The notes: generated from the letters alone by a model not told the origin. Positions 42,818 to 52,023 are shown, counted from the first letter of the stretch. The stretch: DNA of 64,000 nucleotides from Elusimicrobia bacterium GWB2_63_16 (GCA_001799715.1 MGTZ01000020.1:1-64000), one strand, 5' to 3'. Program-made: numbers and translations.

Positions 42818-43459
42818 ATGACATTCATGGACCAGCAGACCGCGGACGAAGTCAGGAAGCGCCTGGCCGAATTGCCGGCCGAGGTGAAGATCGTTTATTT
42901 CAAGGAGGCGCTGCTCTGCCAGACCTGCGGCCCCGCCGAGGATTTTTACAAGGAACTGGTCACGCTGTCGGACAAGGTCAAGCTCGAAGTGTACAACCGG
43001 GTGACCGACACGGAGAAGGCCGCCGCCTACGGCATAACGCTCAGCCCCGCCGCGGTCATAGAGGGCCCAAAGGGCGGCCGCGTGCGCTTCTACGGCATAC
43101 CGGCGGGCTACGAGTTCGTCTCGCTGCTCGAAGCTCTTAAAAATTCCGCTTCTCCCGCCACCGACCTGCAGCCGGAGACCGTGCAGGCGCTGGCCGGCGT
43201 GGCCAAGCCCGTGAACATCAAGGTGTTCGTCACGCCCACCTGCCCCTACTGCCCTTCGGCGGTGGTGCTGGCGCACAAGTTCGCCCTGCAGTCCCCGCAG
43301 ATCACCGCCGAGATGGTGGAGGCCAGCGAGTTCCAGGAGCTGGCGGCCAAATACGAGGTGTCCGGCGTGCCGCAGGTGGTGTTCAACGAGAAGGTCAGCC
43401 TGGTCGGCGCGCAGCCGGAGTCGGCCATGCTCAAGGCCGTGCTCGAGGCGGCCGTTTAA
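42818..43459 (+). CDS. Protein disulfide oxidoreductase, two thioredoxin folds
   Basis: A 213-residue protein made of two thioredoxin-like units, like archaeal and bacterial PDO/glutaredoxin-like proteins. The N-terminal unit has LLCQTCGPAED with CQTC, and the C-terminal one VFVTPTCPYCPSAV with CPYC, the classical active site. The cis-proline sites are at LSPAAVIE and SGVPQVV. It should form or exchange disulfides in the cytoplasm. An AAGGAGCGAGC site precedes the ATG. It is followed after 14 bases by a DUF2892 membrane protein, probably in one operon. Confidence 0.92.
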   Translation: MTFMDQQTADEVRKRLAELPAEVKIVYFKEALLCQTCGPAEDFYKELVTLSDKVKLEVYNRVTDTEKAAAYGITLSPAAVIEGPKGGRVRFYGIPAGYEFVSLLEALKNSASPATDLQPETVQALAGVAKPVNIKVFVTPTCPYCPSAVVLAHKFALQSPQITAEMVEASEFQELAAKYEVSGVPQVVFNEKVSLVGAQPESAMLKAVLEAAV

Positions 43460-43473
43460 TTTCAGGAGGGAAT

Positions 43474-43680
43474 ATGATAACCAAGAACGTGGGGAATTTC
43501 GACAGGGTGGTCAGGATGGTGGCCGGCGCGTCGCTGGGTTTCGCCGCTTACAGCACGGGCGGCACGGCGGCCTATATACTGGCCGCGGCCGGCGTGATGG
43601 CCTTCGTCACCGGCCTGATAGGCTGGTGCGGCGTCTACACGCTGCTGGGCATCAATACCTGCACCGTAGACAAGCCCTAA
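43474..43680 (+). CDS. DUF2892 (YgaP-like) small membrane protein
   Basis: A 68-residue protein with the family N-terminus KNVGNFDRVVRMVAGASLG, two membrane spans, and TGLIGWCGVYTLLGINTC, which has the conserved Cys residues of this domain. Similar domains occur in rhodanese-type YgaP and are linked to sulfur or redox biology. It has an AGGAGGG ribosome site and follows the disulfide oxidoreductase gene, which supports a redox role. Its stop codon abuts the stop of the convergent M1-M28 gene, with no base between. Confidence 0.9.
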   Translation: MITKNVGNFDRVVRMVAGASLGFAAYSTGGTAAYILAAAGVMAFVTGLIGWCGVYTLLGINTCTVDKP

Positions 43681-46600
43681 CTACCGGCCCGCCAGTTCTA
43701 TCGTCACGGCCGCTTCGGCCCCGCCCGACAGATAAGTCACTCTTATCTTCTGGCCGGGGCTGAATTTTTTCAGCTCCTCTGAATACGAGCGCAGGTCCTT
43801 TACGGCCGCGCCTTCCAATTTGATTATCACGTCTCCGGGCTTCAGGCCCGCCTTGTCGAGCGGCGAGCCAGGGGTGATGTCCTGCGCCCGCACGCCCTCG
43901 CCGGGGAAAGCGAAATCCGGGACCAGTCCGGTGGACGCCTTGCGGGGCGCCGAGGGGGCGGCTGCGGAGGGCGCGGCGCCGGCCGGCCTGGTGATGAACT
44001 CGGCGTCGCCGGCCAGGTAATCGGCTATCTCACGCGCGAACTCGGCGACCTTTACCATGCCCCGGCTGTCCAGCTTGTCGCTCGTGTCGGTGCTCTTATG
44101 ATAATCCGTGTGCGGGCCGCTGAAGAACTGCAGCGCGGGCAAGCCGGCCTCTATGAAGCTGGCCTGGTCGCTGGAGTCCAGGTCGGCGGCGGGGGCGTAG
44201 TCGTGCCCGGTGACGAAACCGGCGCCTCGCAGTATGTGCACCCACTTGTCGGAGGAGCCCGACCCGAGCGCGAGGATCTTGCCCGCGCCGAGCCGGCCTA
44301 CGGTGTCGAAGTTCAGCGCGGCGTTAACCTTCTCCCTCATGCCCGGCGCCAGCGCGGCCACGAAGGCCTTGGAGCCCTGCCGGCCCGCTTCCTCGCCGTC
44401 GAAGGCGGCGAAGATCACGGAGCGGGCGGGGGGAGCGGCGGCGTAATGGCGCGCCAGCTCCAGCAGCAGCGCCACGCCCGAGGCGTTGTCGTCGGCGCCG
44501 GGGAACGTCTCGCCGCCCGCTTGCGGCAAATGGTCGTAGTGAGCGCACAGCACCACGTACTCGTCGGGCCGCGAGGTTCCCTTTATCATCCCGACTATAT
44601 TCTCCCGGCCGGGGGGGCCGGCGCGCAGGGGGGAGGCGCCAAAGGGTTTCAGCCCGGCTTTTTTAAAAGCGGCTTCGATAAAGTCCCCGGCGCGCCTGTG
44701 GCCGGGGGTGCCGGGCGAGCGCCCTCCGGGCAGGGCCGCCAGGTGCCGGGCGTCGCCGGCCATGCGCTCCGCCGAGAAGGCGGACGGCAGCCAGGCCAGG
44801 GGCGCGCGGTCCGGGTAGGCGCGGGCGGCGGGGGCCTTGCTGCCCAGCGCGGCCGACAGCGGCGATGAAGAGACGGTCCAGACTCCGGAGGCCACCGAAT
44901 TCATATCCTTGTCGAAGACCAGCCAGGAGTACTTGCCGTAATGCGGCAGCTTGGCGGCCAGCAGGCGCAGCTTGTCCGTGTCGCCGGCGACCACCAGCGC
45001 GCCCGAGCGCGCGGGGTTGGCCGGGTTATAGGCCGCGAAGACGAAGGTGTGCCCGTCCCGGGCGAAGCGGCGGCCGCCCAGCGTGACGGTGTCCAGGCCG
45101 AAGGCCGCCCCGTAGGCGGCCAGGTCCTCTTCGAAATCCCTGGTCAGCAAATTCTCCGCCCCGAAGACCCAGTAGGAGTCCCCGGCGGGCGGCGCCGTGA
45201 CCGCCAGGTCGTCGGAGACCCGGGGCAGGTTGGACTTGTCCTTGGTCCAGACTTCGGCCAGGCCGAGCCAGGGGTCGCCGGCGGGGCCGGCCGGTACTAT
45301 GATGGCGGGCCTGGAGGCCCCGAGCAGCCGCGACAAGGTGGGGGGCGTCTCCAGCGGGCTCAGCCTCCGGAACAGGTCGAACTCCGGGTCTATCTCCAGC
45401 CGCAGCGGGCGCACGGCCGACGGGTAATGATAGGTTTCCGTCTTTTTGGTCATCGGCAGGCGCTTGAGCCTGGGCTCGTCCGCCCCTTCCAGGAAGACGG
45501 CGGCCGGCACTTCCAGCTCGTAAGCGGGGCCGGGCTGCGCCTGCTCCAGCGTGAATTCCAGCTCGTAGCCTTCCAGGCCGCGGGAAAGTTTAACGTTCTT
45601 CAGGCGCAGGTCGGGGGCCCCGGCGCGGGCGGTCCACTGGTCGAAGAAGGGCTTGAGCCGGCCCGGCCCGGAGACCCGCTCGAAGGCGGCGCGCAGGTCT
45701 TCGAAAGAGGCCGTGCGGAATTTGTTGGCGGCGTAGAAATCGCGCAGGCCGCGGGCGAAGCCCTGGTCGCCGAGCGCCTGCCGCAGCATGTGGTAGACCA
45801 GCATCATCTTGCCGTAGCCGACGGCCTCGGAGGCCGAGGAGTGGCGCGAGCGGAACTCCGTCAGCGGGAAGTCGGCGCCGCCGGAGACGTAGTCGGAATA
45901 CTTCTGCAGCGCCGCCATGCGGTAGTCGCGGCCCTTGCCGCGGTTCTCGGCTATCAGGTAGTCGGCCAGGTACGCCGTCAGTCCCTCGCACCAGTTCCCC
46001 GACGGGTAATCCACGAAAACGCCGTTGCCCCACCAGTTGTGCAGGATCTCGTGCGGGTAGGAGGAATTTATAATGAACGGCAGGCGTATCACCTTGCTCC
46101 CCAGCAGCGTGAAGGAGGGCATGCCGTAGCCGGTGTCCCAGAAATTCTCCACCAGCGCGAACTTGCCGTAGGGGTAGCGGCCGAGCAGTTCGGAATAAAG
46201 CTTTATGTACTTGGCAGTGGCGTCGAGGTAGCGCCCGGCCAGCGCGGGGTCCGGCTGAAGCAGGAAGGCCGCATAGGTCAAACCGCCCTCGCGCCGTTCG
46301 TACTCGGCGTAGCGGCCGCAGACCAGGGTGATCTCGTCCTGCGGCGCGCCGCTCTCCCAGACCTCTATGTTCCGGCCGCCGCGCGCGGAGCGGCGACCCC
46401 TGTCGCCGCCGGCTACCGAGGCGTAGGGGGCCGGCAGCGAAGTCTCCAGGCGGTAGGAGACCATACGGCCGGGGAAATGCGGGTACCAGCCGGAGGCCCC
46501 GGAGAGATAGCAGCCTTCGGGCGAAATTACGCCCGGGGTCTCCGAGAAGCTGCGCGCGTACTCCTGCGCCTGCTCGCCGGGGGCGTGAGCTATGCGTCCC

Positions 46601-46926
46601 TCGTAGTTCAGCGTGAAAGAGGCCGACGGTCTGGTCAGACGCAGGAGGTAGGCGGCCTCTACGCCGCCGGAGGAGGAGTTGATGCCGTAGCGGGCCGCGG
46701 CGTCCCCCGGCAGTTCCTCTACAACGCCGCCGGGGGAGGCGGGCCGCAGGCCCCTGTGCAGGGTGAAGACGAACTCGGCGGCCGGGGCCGGGAAGGTGAC
46801 CTTGTCCGACGCCTTTAGCAGTCCGTCCGCGGGGTGGAGCTCCGCCCTGAGGTCGTGGCGGAGGGCTTCGGCCGCGCGCGCGGGCGCGGCGGCCAGGAAA
46901 AAGCAGGCGAGGAGGAAAAATTTCAT
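43681..46926 (-). CDS. Exported M1-M28-PDZ fusion aminopeptidase
   Basis: A 1081-residue exported protein joining two different zinc exopeptidases. After a signal peptide (MKFFLLACFFLAAAPARAAE) a family M1 aminopeptidase unit has YPHEILHNWWGN (first His about residue 292) and NWCEGLTAYLADY 18-19 residues later. Residues about 560-690 are a linker sandwich. A family M28 unit follows with CAHYDHLPQ (about residue 795), PGADDNASGVA, FDGEEAGRQGS, NFDTVGRLG and PHTDYHKSTDT. The C-terminal 100 residues form a PDZ domain (PGSPLDKAGLKPGDVI). It would trim peptides in the periplasm. There is no ribosome site; TATATC lies seven bases before the ATG. Confidence 0.93.
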   Translation of the reverse strand: MKFFLLACFFLAAAPARAAEALRHDLRAELHPADGLLKASDKVTFPAPAAEFVFTLHRGLRPASPGGVVEELPGDAAARYGINSSSGGVEAAYLLRLTRPSASFTLNYEGRIAHAPGEQAQEYARSFSETPGVISPEGCYLSGASGWYPHFPGRMVSYRLETSLPAPYASVAGGDRGRRSARGGRNIEVWESGAPQDEITLVCGRYAEYERREGGLTYAAFLLQPDPALAGRYLDATAKYIKLYSELLGRYPYGKFALVENFWDTGYGMPSFTLLGSKVIRLPFIINSSYPHEILHNWWGNGVFVDYPSGNWCEGLTAYLADYLIAENRGKGRDYRMAALQKYSDYVSGGADFPLTEFRSRHSSASEAVGYGKMMLVYHMLRQALGDQGFARGLRDFYAANKFRTASFEDLRAAFERVSGPGRLKPFFDQWTARAGAPDLRLKNVKLSRGLEGYELEFTLEQAQPGPAYELEVPAAVFLEGADEPRLKRLPMTKKTETYHYPSAVRPLRLEIDPEFDLFRRLSPLETPPTLSRLLGASRPAIIVPAGPAGDPWLGLAEVWTKDKSNLPRVSDDLAVTAPPAGDSYWVFGAENLLTRDFEEDLAAYGAAFGLDTVTLGGRRFARDGHTFVFAAYNPANPARSGALVVAGDTDKLRLLAAKLPHYGKYSWLVFDKDMNSVASGVWTVSSSPLSAALGSKAPAARAYPDRAPLAWLPSAFSAERMAGDARHLAALPGGRSPGTPGHRRAGDFIEAAFKKAGLKPFGASPLRAGPPGRENIVGMIKGTSRPDEYVVLCAHYDHLPQAGGETFPGADDNASGVALLLELARHYAAAPPARSVIFAAFDGEEAGRQGSKAFVAALAPGMREKVNAALNFDTVGRLGAGKILALGSGSSDKWVHILRGAGFVTGHDYAPAADLDSSDQASFIEAGLPALQFFSGPHTDYHKSTDTSDKLDSRGMVKVAEFAREIADYLAGDAEFITRPAGAAPSAAAPSAPRKASTGLVPDFAFPGEGVRAQDITPGSPLDKAGLKPGDVIIKLEGAAVKDLRSYSEELKKFSPGQKIRVTYLSGGAEAAVTIELAGR

Positions 46927-47027
46927 ATGTAAGGATATACTATAATTTTCTGGTAAGGGCGAGGAACGCCGTATGCGCCGCCCGCCCGGCCGCGCCGCCG
47001 GGAGGTAAAACAGCGCGAGGAGATAAT

Positions 47028-48251
47028 ATGAAACAACAGAAAACCGCCCTTTTGCTGGTCATCGACGCCGTGGGCCTGTCCACGCTGGAGTACCTGCTTT
47101 CCAAGTATCCCGCCAAGGTGAAGCTGCCCAACCTCAGCCGGCTCGGGCTCGGCGACATCCTGCTCCCCGAATTCAAGAAGCGCCTCGGCAAGTCCGCCGG
47201 CAAAGCCTACGCGGCCCGCGTGGAGCAGGTCTCGGCCACCGCCGACAGCCTGGTAGGCCACCGCGAGATGATGGGCGTGGTGGACCACCGCACCTACGAC
47301 CTCTTCGACGACGGCTTTGACCGCAGGTACCTGGCCGCGCTGGAGAAGCGCATCGGCCGCAAGACCTTCTTCAACAAGATGGCGGGCGGCCTGGAGGCCA
47401 TCGAACTCAACGCCGTCGAGCACGAGCGCACCGGCAAGCCGATAGCCTACGCCAGCAAATGCGACCCGCTGATACAGCTGGCCATGAACGAGGCCGTGAT
47501 CCCGGTGCACGAGCAGCACAAGATCGCCGACACCGCCTTCGCGCTCGCGATGGAGATGGGCATACCGATCACCCGCGCCATCGCCCGCTCCTATGTCCGC
47601 AACTCCGCCGGCGAGATCATCCGCACCTCCAACCGCCACGACGCGGTGCTGCCCATCGGCCAGGACACCCTGGTGGATGTGCTGCACGAAAACTGCGTCT
47701 GGACCGTGGCCGTGGGCAAGACCAGCGACCTGGTCAACACCGCCTACCACGCCAAGGTCAAGCTCAACAAGGAGGTCTACCTGGACCCCGCCCTGGGCCT
47801 GCGCTTCGTGCACCCGAAGAAGAAGGACACCAACCCGTTCTCCATCCAGGGCACGATCAACGCGCTGCGCGCCGCGCACGCCGTCTACCGCCCGAAGGGC
47901 ACCTTCATCTTCACCAACCTCGTCGACACCGACAGCGTCTACGGCCATACCCGCGAGGTGGAGGGAGCGATAAAGTCGCTCGAGGAGATAGACCGCACGC
48001 TGCCGCTCATAGAGCGGCACCTTGAGAAGGGGGACCTGCTGGGCATCACCGCCGACCACGGCATGGTGCACCGTGAGGACTACGGCTACCACAACAACGA
48101 GCCGCTGCCGTTCATAGCCTGGCGCAAGGGCAGCGACCGGAAACTGGGCGGCCTGAAGACCGGCCTGATGCCCGGCCTGACGGACATAGGCAGCGTGTTC
48201 GCGCAGTACTTCGGCCTGCACGCCGAGTATAAGAAGATCGTGAAGAAGTAG
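47028..48251 (+). CDS. Phosphopentomutase-like metalloenzyme (alkaline phosphatase superfamily)
   Basis: A 407-residue enzyme of the phosphopentomutase/phosphoglycerate-mutase branch. Metal and phosphate sites are LLVIDAVGLSTLEY, SATADSLVGHREMMG (DeoB has a DTxTGHWEMMG block here), FTNLVDTDSVYGHTREVEG and GITADHGMVHRED followed by YHNNEPLPFIAW. In DeoB the phosphorylated residue is a threonine; here serine appears in the DSLVGH block. It probably isomerises ribose or deoxyribose phosphates, but other sugar phosphates are possible. A GCGCGAGGAGATAAT site precedes the ATG, and a bidirectional terminator follows. The TATAAT at 46939-46944 may serve it. nupC for nucleoside import lies elsewhere in the window. 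Confidence 0.85.
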   Translation: MKQQKTALLLVIDAVGLSTLEYLLSKYPAKVKLPNLSRLGLGDILLPEFKKRLGKSAGKAYAARVEQVSATADSLVGHREMMGVVDHRTYDLFDDGFDRRYLAALEKRIGRKTFFNKMAGGLEAIELNAVEHERTGKPIAYASKCDPLIQLAMNEAVIPVHEQHKIADTAFALAMEMGIPITRAIARSYVRNSAGEIIRTSNRHDAVLPIGQDTLVDVLHENCVWTVAVGKTSDLVNTAYHAKVKLNKEVYLDPALGLRFVHPKKKDTNPFSIQGTINALRAAHAVYRPKGTFIFTNLVDTDSVYGHTREVEGAIKSLEEIDRTLPLIERHLEKGDLLGITADHGMVHREDYGYHNNEPLPFIAWRKGSDRKLGGLKTGLMPGLTDIGSVFAQYFGLHAEYKKIVKK

Positions 48252-48270
48252 GGGCAGCGCCGCCAATAAA

Positions 48271-48299
48271 AAAGACCGGGCCGCCCCGGTCTTTTTTTT
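48271..48299. terminator. Bidirectional terminator after the phosphopentomutase-like gene
   Basis: AAAGACCGGG-CCGC-CCCGGTCTTT with flanking A and T runs, between convergent genes. Confidence 0.92.
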
Positions 48300-48310
48300 G
48301 GGGGCCGGGT

Positions 48311-49435
48311 TTAGTGTTTGTATTCGGGGTCCACGAAGGCGCGGTAGGACTGCGGGGTCAGGGCGGCCCAGGTATACTTGTTGGCCGGGTTCCACAGCAC
48401 CCAGCTCTCGAGGTGGTTGAAGCGCGTGGCCATGATCTGCGCTCGCACCTCGGGGGCGCCGTAGGGCCAGCCCAGCGAGAAGTCCTGCAGGTAGGGGCGC
48501 AGCTTGGCGTAGTCCTTGCCCAGGCGGCCCATGGCGTCCCTGAGGCCGCGGTTGATCACCTTGAAGGGGCTGGCGTTGGGATGCTTGAGGTTGTACTCGC
48601 CGGGGTAGTAATGCGACGGGTACATCATGGGATAGACGAAGTCCGCGCCGGCCGCCAGTGTATTGATGTCCTGCCCTATTCCCATGTCGTCCTTGACCGT
48701 GGTGGTAAGGCCGAACACGTCGACGGAGATCTTGACCTTGTACGGGGCCAGCCGCTTGCGCGCGTAGGCCAGGAAATCGCGCAGGTTGTTGATGGAATTC
48801 TGCCTGTTGTGCGGCTTGGAGTAGCGGCACAGCGAGGTGTTGCCCTCGGAGGGGTAGCGGATATAATCGAACTGGATCTCCTCAAAGCCCAGCTTGGCGC
48901 AGCGCTCGGCGATGTCGAGCGTGTATTCCCAGACCTCGCGGCTGTAGGGGTCTATCCAGGTGGCGCCGTTGTTGCTGCGCCACAGGCCGCCGTTCGGGGT
49001 GCGCACGGCCAGGTCCTGGCGCGCTTTGGGCAGCACCTTGTCCTTGAACACTACTATGCGCGCCACGGTCAGCAGGCCGGCGTCCTTGAAATCCTTCAGC
49101 ATCTCCTCCGGCCTGGGGATGGCGGCCTGGTAGGAGCCGAACTTGTGCGCCTTGTCCACGCCGGGGAGGTAGACCTTGCCGTCGGTTTCCTTGACGGCGA
49201 TGACCACCGTATTGATGACCGAGGCCGAGATCTTCTTTATAAGTTCCTTCCTGAGCTTGGCCGAACCGGCGCCCCAGGAGGTAAGGTGTATGCCGCGTAC
49301 CCTGGGCTGTTCGAGCACCAGTTCGCGGATGGCGGAGGTGGAGAGCTGTACTTTGGCCGGTGCGGTGGAGACCGGCGCGGCGGCGCGAACGACAGGAGCG
49401 GACACGAGAAGCAGAGAAAGCGCTGTATAGAGCAT
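48311..49435 (-). CDS. DUF4015-family putative glycoside hydrolase, exported
   Basis: A 374-residue protein with a signal peptide (MLYTALSLLLVSAPVVRA) and a TIM-barrel like the DUF4015 putative glycosyl hydrolases. VRGIHLTSWGAGS starts the barrel, GLLTVARIVVFKDKVL and IDPYSREVWEY follow, then FEEIQFDYIRYPSEG, with the conserved DYIRYP block carrying the likely acidic catalytic residue, and ADFVYPMMYPSHY. The substrate is unknown. No ribosome site is seen; TAAAAT lies eight bases before the ATG. It is divergent from the pullulanase gene and may belong to the same glycan-use set. Confidence 0.9.
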   Translation of the reverse strand: MLYTALSLLLVSAPVVRAAAPVSTAPAKVQLSTSAIRELVLEQPRVRGIHLTSWGAGSAKLRKELIKKISASVINTVVIAVKETDGKVYLPGVDKAHKFGSYQAAIPRPEEMLKDFKDAGLLTVARIVVFKDKVLPKARQDLAVRTPNGGLWRSNNGATWIDPYSREVWEYTLDIAERCAKLGFEEIQFDYIRYPSEGNTSLCRYSKPHNRQNSINNLRDFLAYARKRLAPYKVKISVDVFGLTTTVKDDMGIGQDINTLAAGADFVYPMMYPSHYYPGEYNLKHPNASPFKVINRGLRDAMGRLGKDYAKLRPYLQDFSLGWPYGAPEVRAQIMATRFNHLESWVLWNPANKYTWAALTPQSYRAFVDPEYKH

Positions 49436-49475
49436 ATAGTTATATTTTACAATTTACGGAGATAAAGGGGACGCT

Positions 49476-51965
49476 ATGAAATATCTGAAGATTCTGCTGA
49501 CGGGGGCCCTGCTTATGCCGCAACAATTAAACGCCGCAGACAAACTGATAATACATTACAACCGCCTGGACCGCGCCTACGCCGGCTGGAACCTGTGGGT
49601 CTGGAACGACGGGGAGAAGCGGCCCGGCTTCGAGCTGGCGCCGGCCGGGGACGGCCCGTTCGGGATCTTTTTCGAGCTGGACCTGGACGCCTCGGGCCTC
49701 TCCGGCAAGCGGGCCGGCTTCCTGCCCCGCAAGGGCGACTGGGCCGACAAGGACGCCCCCGACCGCATAATGGAGCGTGCCCGCCAGGGGGAAGTGTACC
49801 TGATGGAGGGCGACGGCAAGGTGTACGACGCCCCGCCCGCGGTCTCTACCGCCGTGACCGGGGCCTGGTACGACGGCGGCAGCGCCGTGCGCGCCGCGTT
49901 CACGCGCCCTCTGGACGCGGCCTACCTGGCCGCGCAGGAGCTCTCGGTGGTCGGCGGGGGGGAGACCTATGAACCTGTTTCCGTGGAGCCCATAGGCGGC
50001 AAGTACTCGCGCGCCGCGCTGCTAAAGTTCGCGGAGTTCAAGCCGGACGCCGCGGCGCTCAACGCCGGCGGCTACGCGCTGCGCTCGAAGAGCTTCGAGC
50101 CCCGCCCGCTGCGCCTGGGCGACGCCGTCTACGGCCCGGAGTACGCCGGCGCCCTGCCGATGGGTTTGAGCGGGGACCCCGCCAAACCGGTGCTGCGCCT
50201 GTTCGCCCCGTACGCGGTAGAGGCCTCGGCGCTGATATACGAGTCCCCGAACGGCGAGCCCGCCGTGCACCCGCTGGAGCGCGGGCCCGGCGGCGTCTGG
50301 GAGAAGCGTTTCGACGCGCCGCTGACCGGCAAGTACTACCGCATCCGCGCCAGGCAGAACGGCAAAGTCTCGGAGGGCCTGGACCCTTACGCCGCGTGCG
50401 TCAACGGCGACGGCGGCAAGGCGCTGGTCCTGAGGGACGAGACCGCGGTGGCCCCCGGCCCGGCCTTTCCGCCCGAAGAGGCCGTGGTCTACGAGGTGCA
50501 CCTGCGCGACCTGACCTCGGACGAATTCTCGGGCGTCAATAAGAAGGGCAAGTACCTCGGCGCGGCCGAGGCCGGCACCCGGCATCCCAAGTTCCCGGAA
50601 CTCACCACCGCGCTTGACCACATCGCCGAGCTCGGCGTGAACGCCGTTCACATCCTGCCTTTCCAGGACTTCGAGAACAACGACGATCCGGCCTCATACA
50701 ACTGGGGCTACATGCCCGTCAACTTCAACTCGCCGGAGGGCTCCTACGCCAGCAACCCGGCGGACGGCAGCCGCGTGCGCGAGGCCAAGCTGATGATAGA
50801 CGCCTTCCACCGTAAGGGCCTGAAGGTGATCCTGGACGTGGTCTACAACCACACGGCCGAGACCCGCGCCAGCGTGTACAACTTCAACGCGGCCGCGCCG
50901 GACTATTATTACCGCCTGAACCCCGACGGGACCTACTCCAACGGCTCGGGCTGCGGCAACGAGTTCAGGACCGAGGCCCCGATGGCCAGGAAATTCCTGA
51001 TCGACAGCCTGCTGCACTGGGTGCGCGAGTACAAGGTGGACGGCTTCCGCTTCGACCTGATGGGCCTGATAGACAGGCAGGCCGCCGCCGAGGTCATGAA
51101 GGCGCTGCGGGCCGAGAAGCCCGACATCTTCGTCTACGGCGAGCCGTGGAAGGCCGGGGCGAGCCCGGTGGACGGCGTGCAGAAAGGCAGCCAGCGCGGG
51201 CTGGGCTTCGCCGTTTTTAACGACGGCTTCCGCGACGCTATCAAGGGCAGCGTGTTCTCGATCGACGACCTGGGCTACGTGCAGGCCGCGCGGCAGCGCG
51301 ACGGCGTCATGCGCGGGATGCGGGGCGCGGTGGACGACTTCACCGACGGGCCGCTGGAGACCATGAACTACGTCTCCTGTCACGACAACCACACGCTGTG
51401 GGACCGCATAGACCTTTCGGTGCCGCACGAGCCGGTGCTCAACAAGATCGCGATGGACAAGCTGGCCAACGCCATCGTGCTGACGTCTCAGGGCGTCCCG
51501 TTCCTGCACGCCGGGGAGGAATTCCTGCGCACCAAGGGCGGCGAGCACAACTCCTACAACCTGCCGGACGCCGTGAACCGGCTGGACTGGACGCGCAAGA
51601 AGGAGCATTACGGCGTCTACTCCTACTACCGGGACCTCATAGCGCTGCGCAAGGCGCACCCCGCCTTCCGGATGAAGACGCGCGGGGCCGTGCGCGAGAA
51701 CCTGCAGTTCTACGAGGAGCTCGGCCTCAAGGTGCAGGCGCCGGGCATAGCCTACGTGCTCTATGGCGACAAGGCGGGCGACTCCTGGCGGCGCATCGCG
51801 GTGCTGGTGAACCCCGAGAAGACAGAGCGCCGGTTCGCGCTGCCCGAAGGGCGCTGGCTGGAGGCTTTCGACGAGGGGGGGCTGGTGAAGACCCCCGGCA
51901 AACCGCACTCCGGGCATGTCACCGTGGAGCCGCTGTCGCTGGCCGTGCTGCGCCTCGCCGATTAA
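49476..51965 (+). CDS. pulA: Type I pullulanase-like GH13 enzyme, exported
   Basis: An 829-residue alpha-glucan debranching enzyme. A signal peptide is followed by a CBM41-like starch-binding domain (IHYNRLDRAYAGWNLWVWND), an alpha-amylase N-terminal domain at about residues 215-320, and a GH13 barrel with VYEVHLRDLTSDEFSG, YNWGYMPVNFNSPEGSYAS, DVVYNHT, DGFRFDLMG (nucleophile Asp), VYGEPW (acid Glu) and SCHDNHTLWD. The usual YNWGYDP motif has Met for Asp. An AAAGGGGACG site precedes the ATG. It should cut alpha-1,6 links in pullulan or starch at the surface or periplasm, supplying the GH57 enzyme. Confidence 0.94.
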   Translation: MKYLKILLTGALLMPQQLNAADKLIIHYNRLDRAYAGWNLWVWNDGEKRPGFELAPAGDGPFGIFFELDLDASGLSGKRAGFLPRKGDWADKDAPDRIMERARQGEVYLMEGDGKVYDAPPAVSTAVTGAWYDGGSAVRAAFTRPLDAAYLAAQELSVVGGGETYEPVSVEPIGGKYSRAALLKFAEFKPDAAALNAGGYALRSKSFEPRPLRLGDAVYGPEYAGALPMGLSGDPAKPVLRLFAPYAVEASALIYESPNGEPAVHPLERGPGGVWEKRFDAPLTGKYYRIRARQNGKVSEGLDPYAACVNGDGGKALVLRDETAVAPGPAFPPEEAVVYEVHLRDLTSDEFSGVNKKGKYLGAAEAGTRHPKFPELTTALDHIAELGVNAVHILPFQDFENNDDPASYNWGYMPVNFNSPEGSYASNPADGSRVREAKLMIDAFHRKGLKVILDVVYNHTAETRASVYNFNAAAPDYYYRLNPDGTYSNGSGCGNEFRTEAPMARKFLIDSLLHWVREYKVDGFRFDLMGLIDRQAAAEVMKALRAEKPDIFVYGEPWKAGASPVDGVQKGSQRGLGFAVFNDGFRDAIKGSVFSIDDLGYVQAARQRDGVMRGMRGAVDDFTDGPLETMNYVSCHDNHTLWDRIDLSVPHEPVLNKIAMDKLANAIVLTSQGVPFLHAGEEFLRTKGGEHNSYNLPDAVNRLDWTRKKEHYGVYSYYRDLIALRKAHPAFRMKTRGAVRENLQFYEELGLKVQAPGIAYVLYGDKAGDSWRRIAVLVNPEKTERRFALPEGRWLEAFDEGGLVKTPGKPHSGHVTVEPLSLAVLRLAD

Positions 51966-51976
51966 AGTAGGCCTTT

Positions 51977-52023
51977 GGACCCCGCCGGAGCTGGGCCTTT
52001 AGACGCTTCTCTCCGGCGGGTCC
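51977..52023 (+). terminator. Terminator-like hairpin after the pullulanase gene
   Basis: GGACCCcGCCGGAG and CTCCGGCGGGTCC pair over 13 bases with one bulge and a 20-base loop; only CGTTT follows, so strength is uncertain. Confidence 0.6.
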
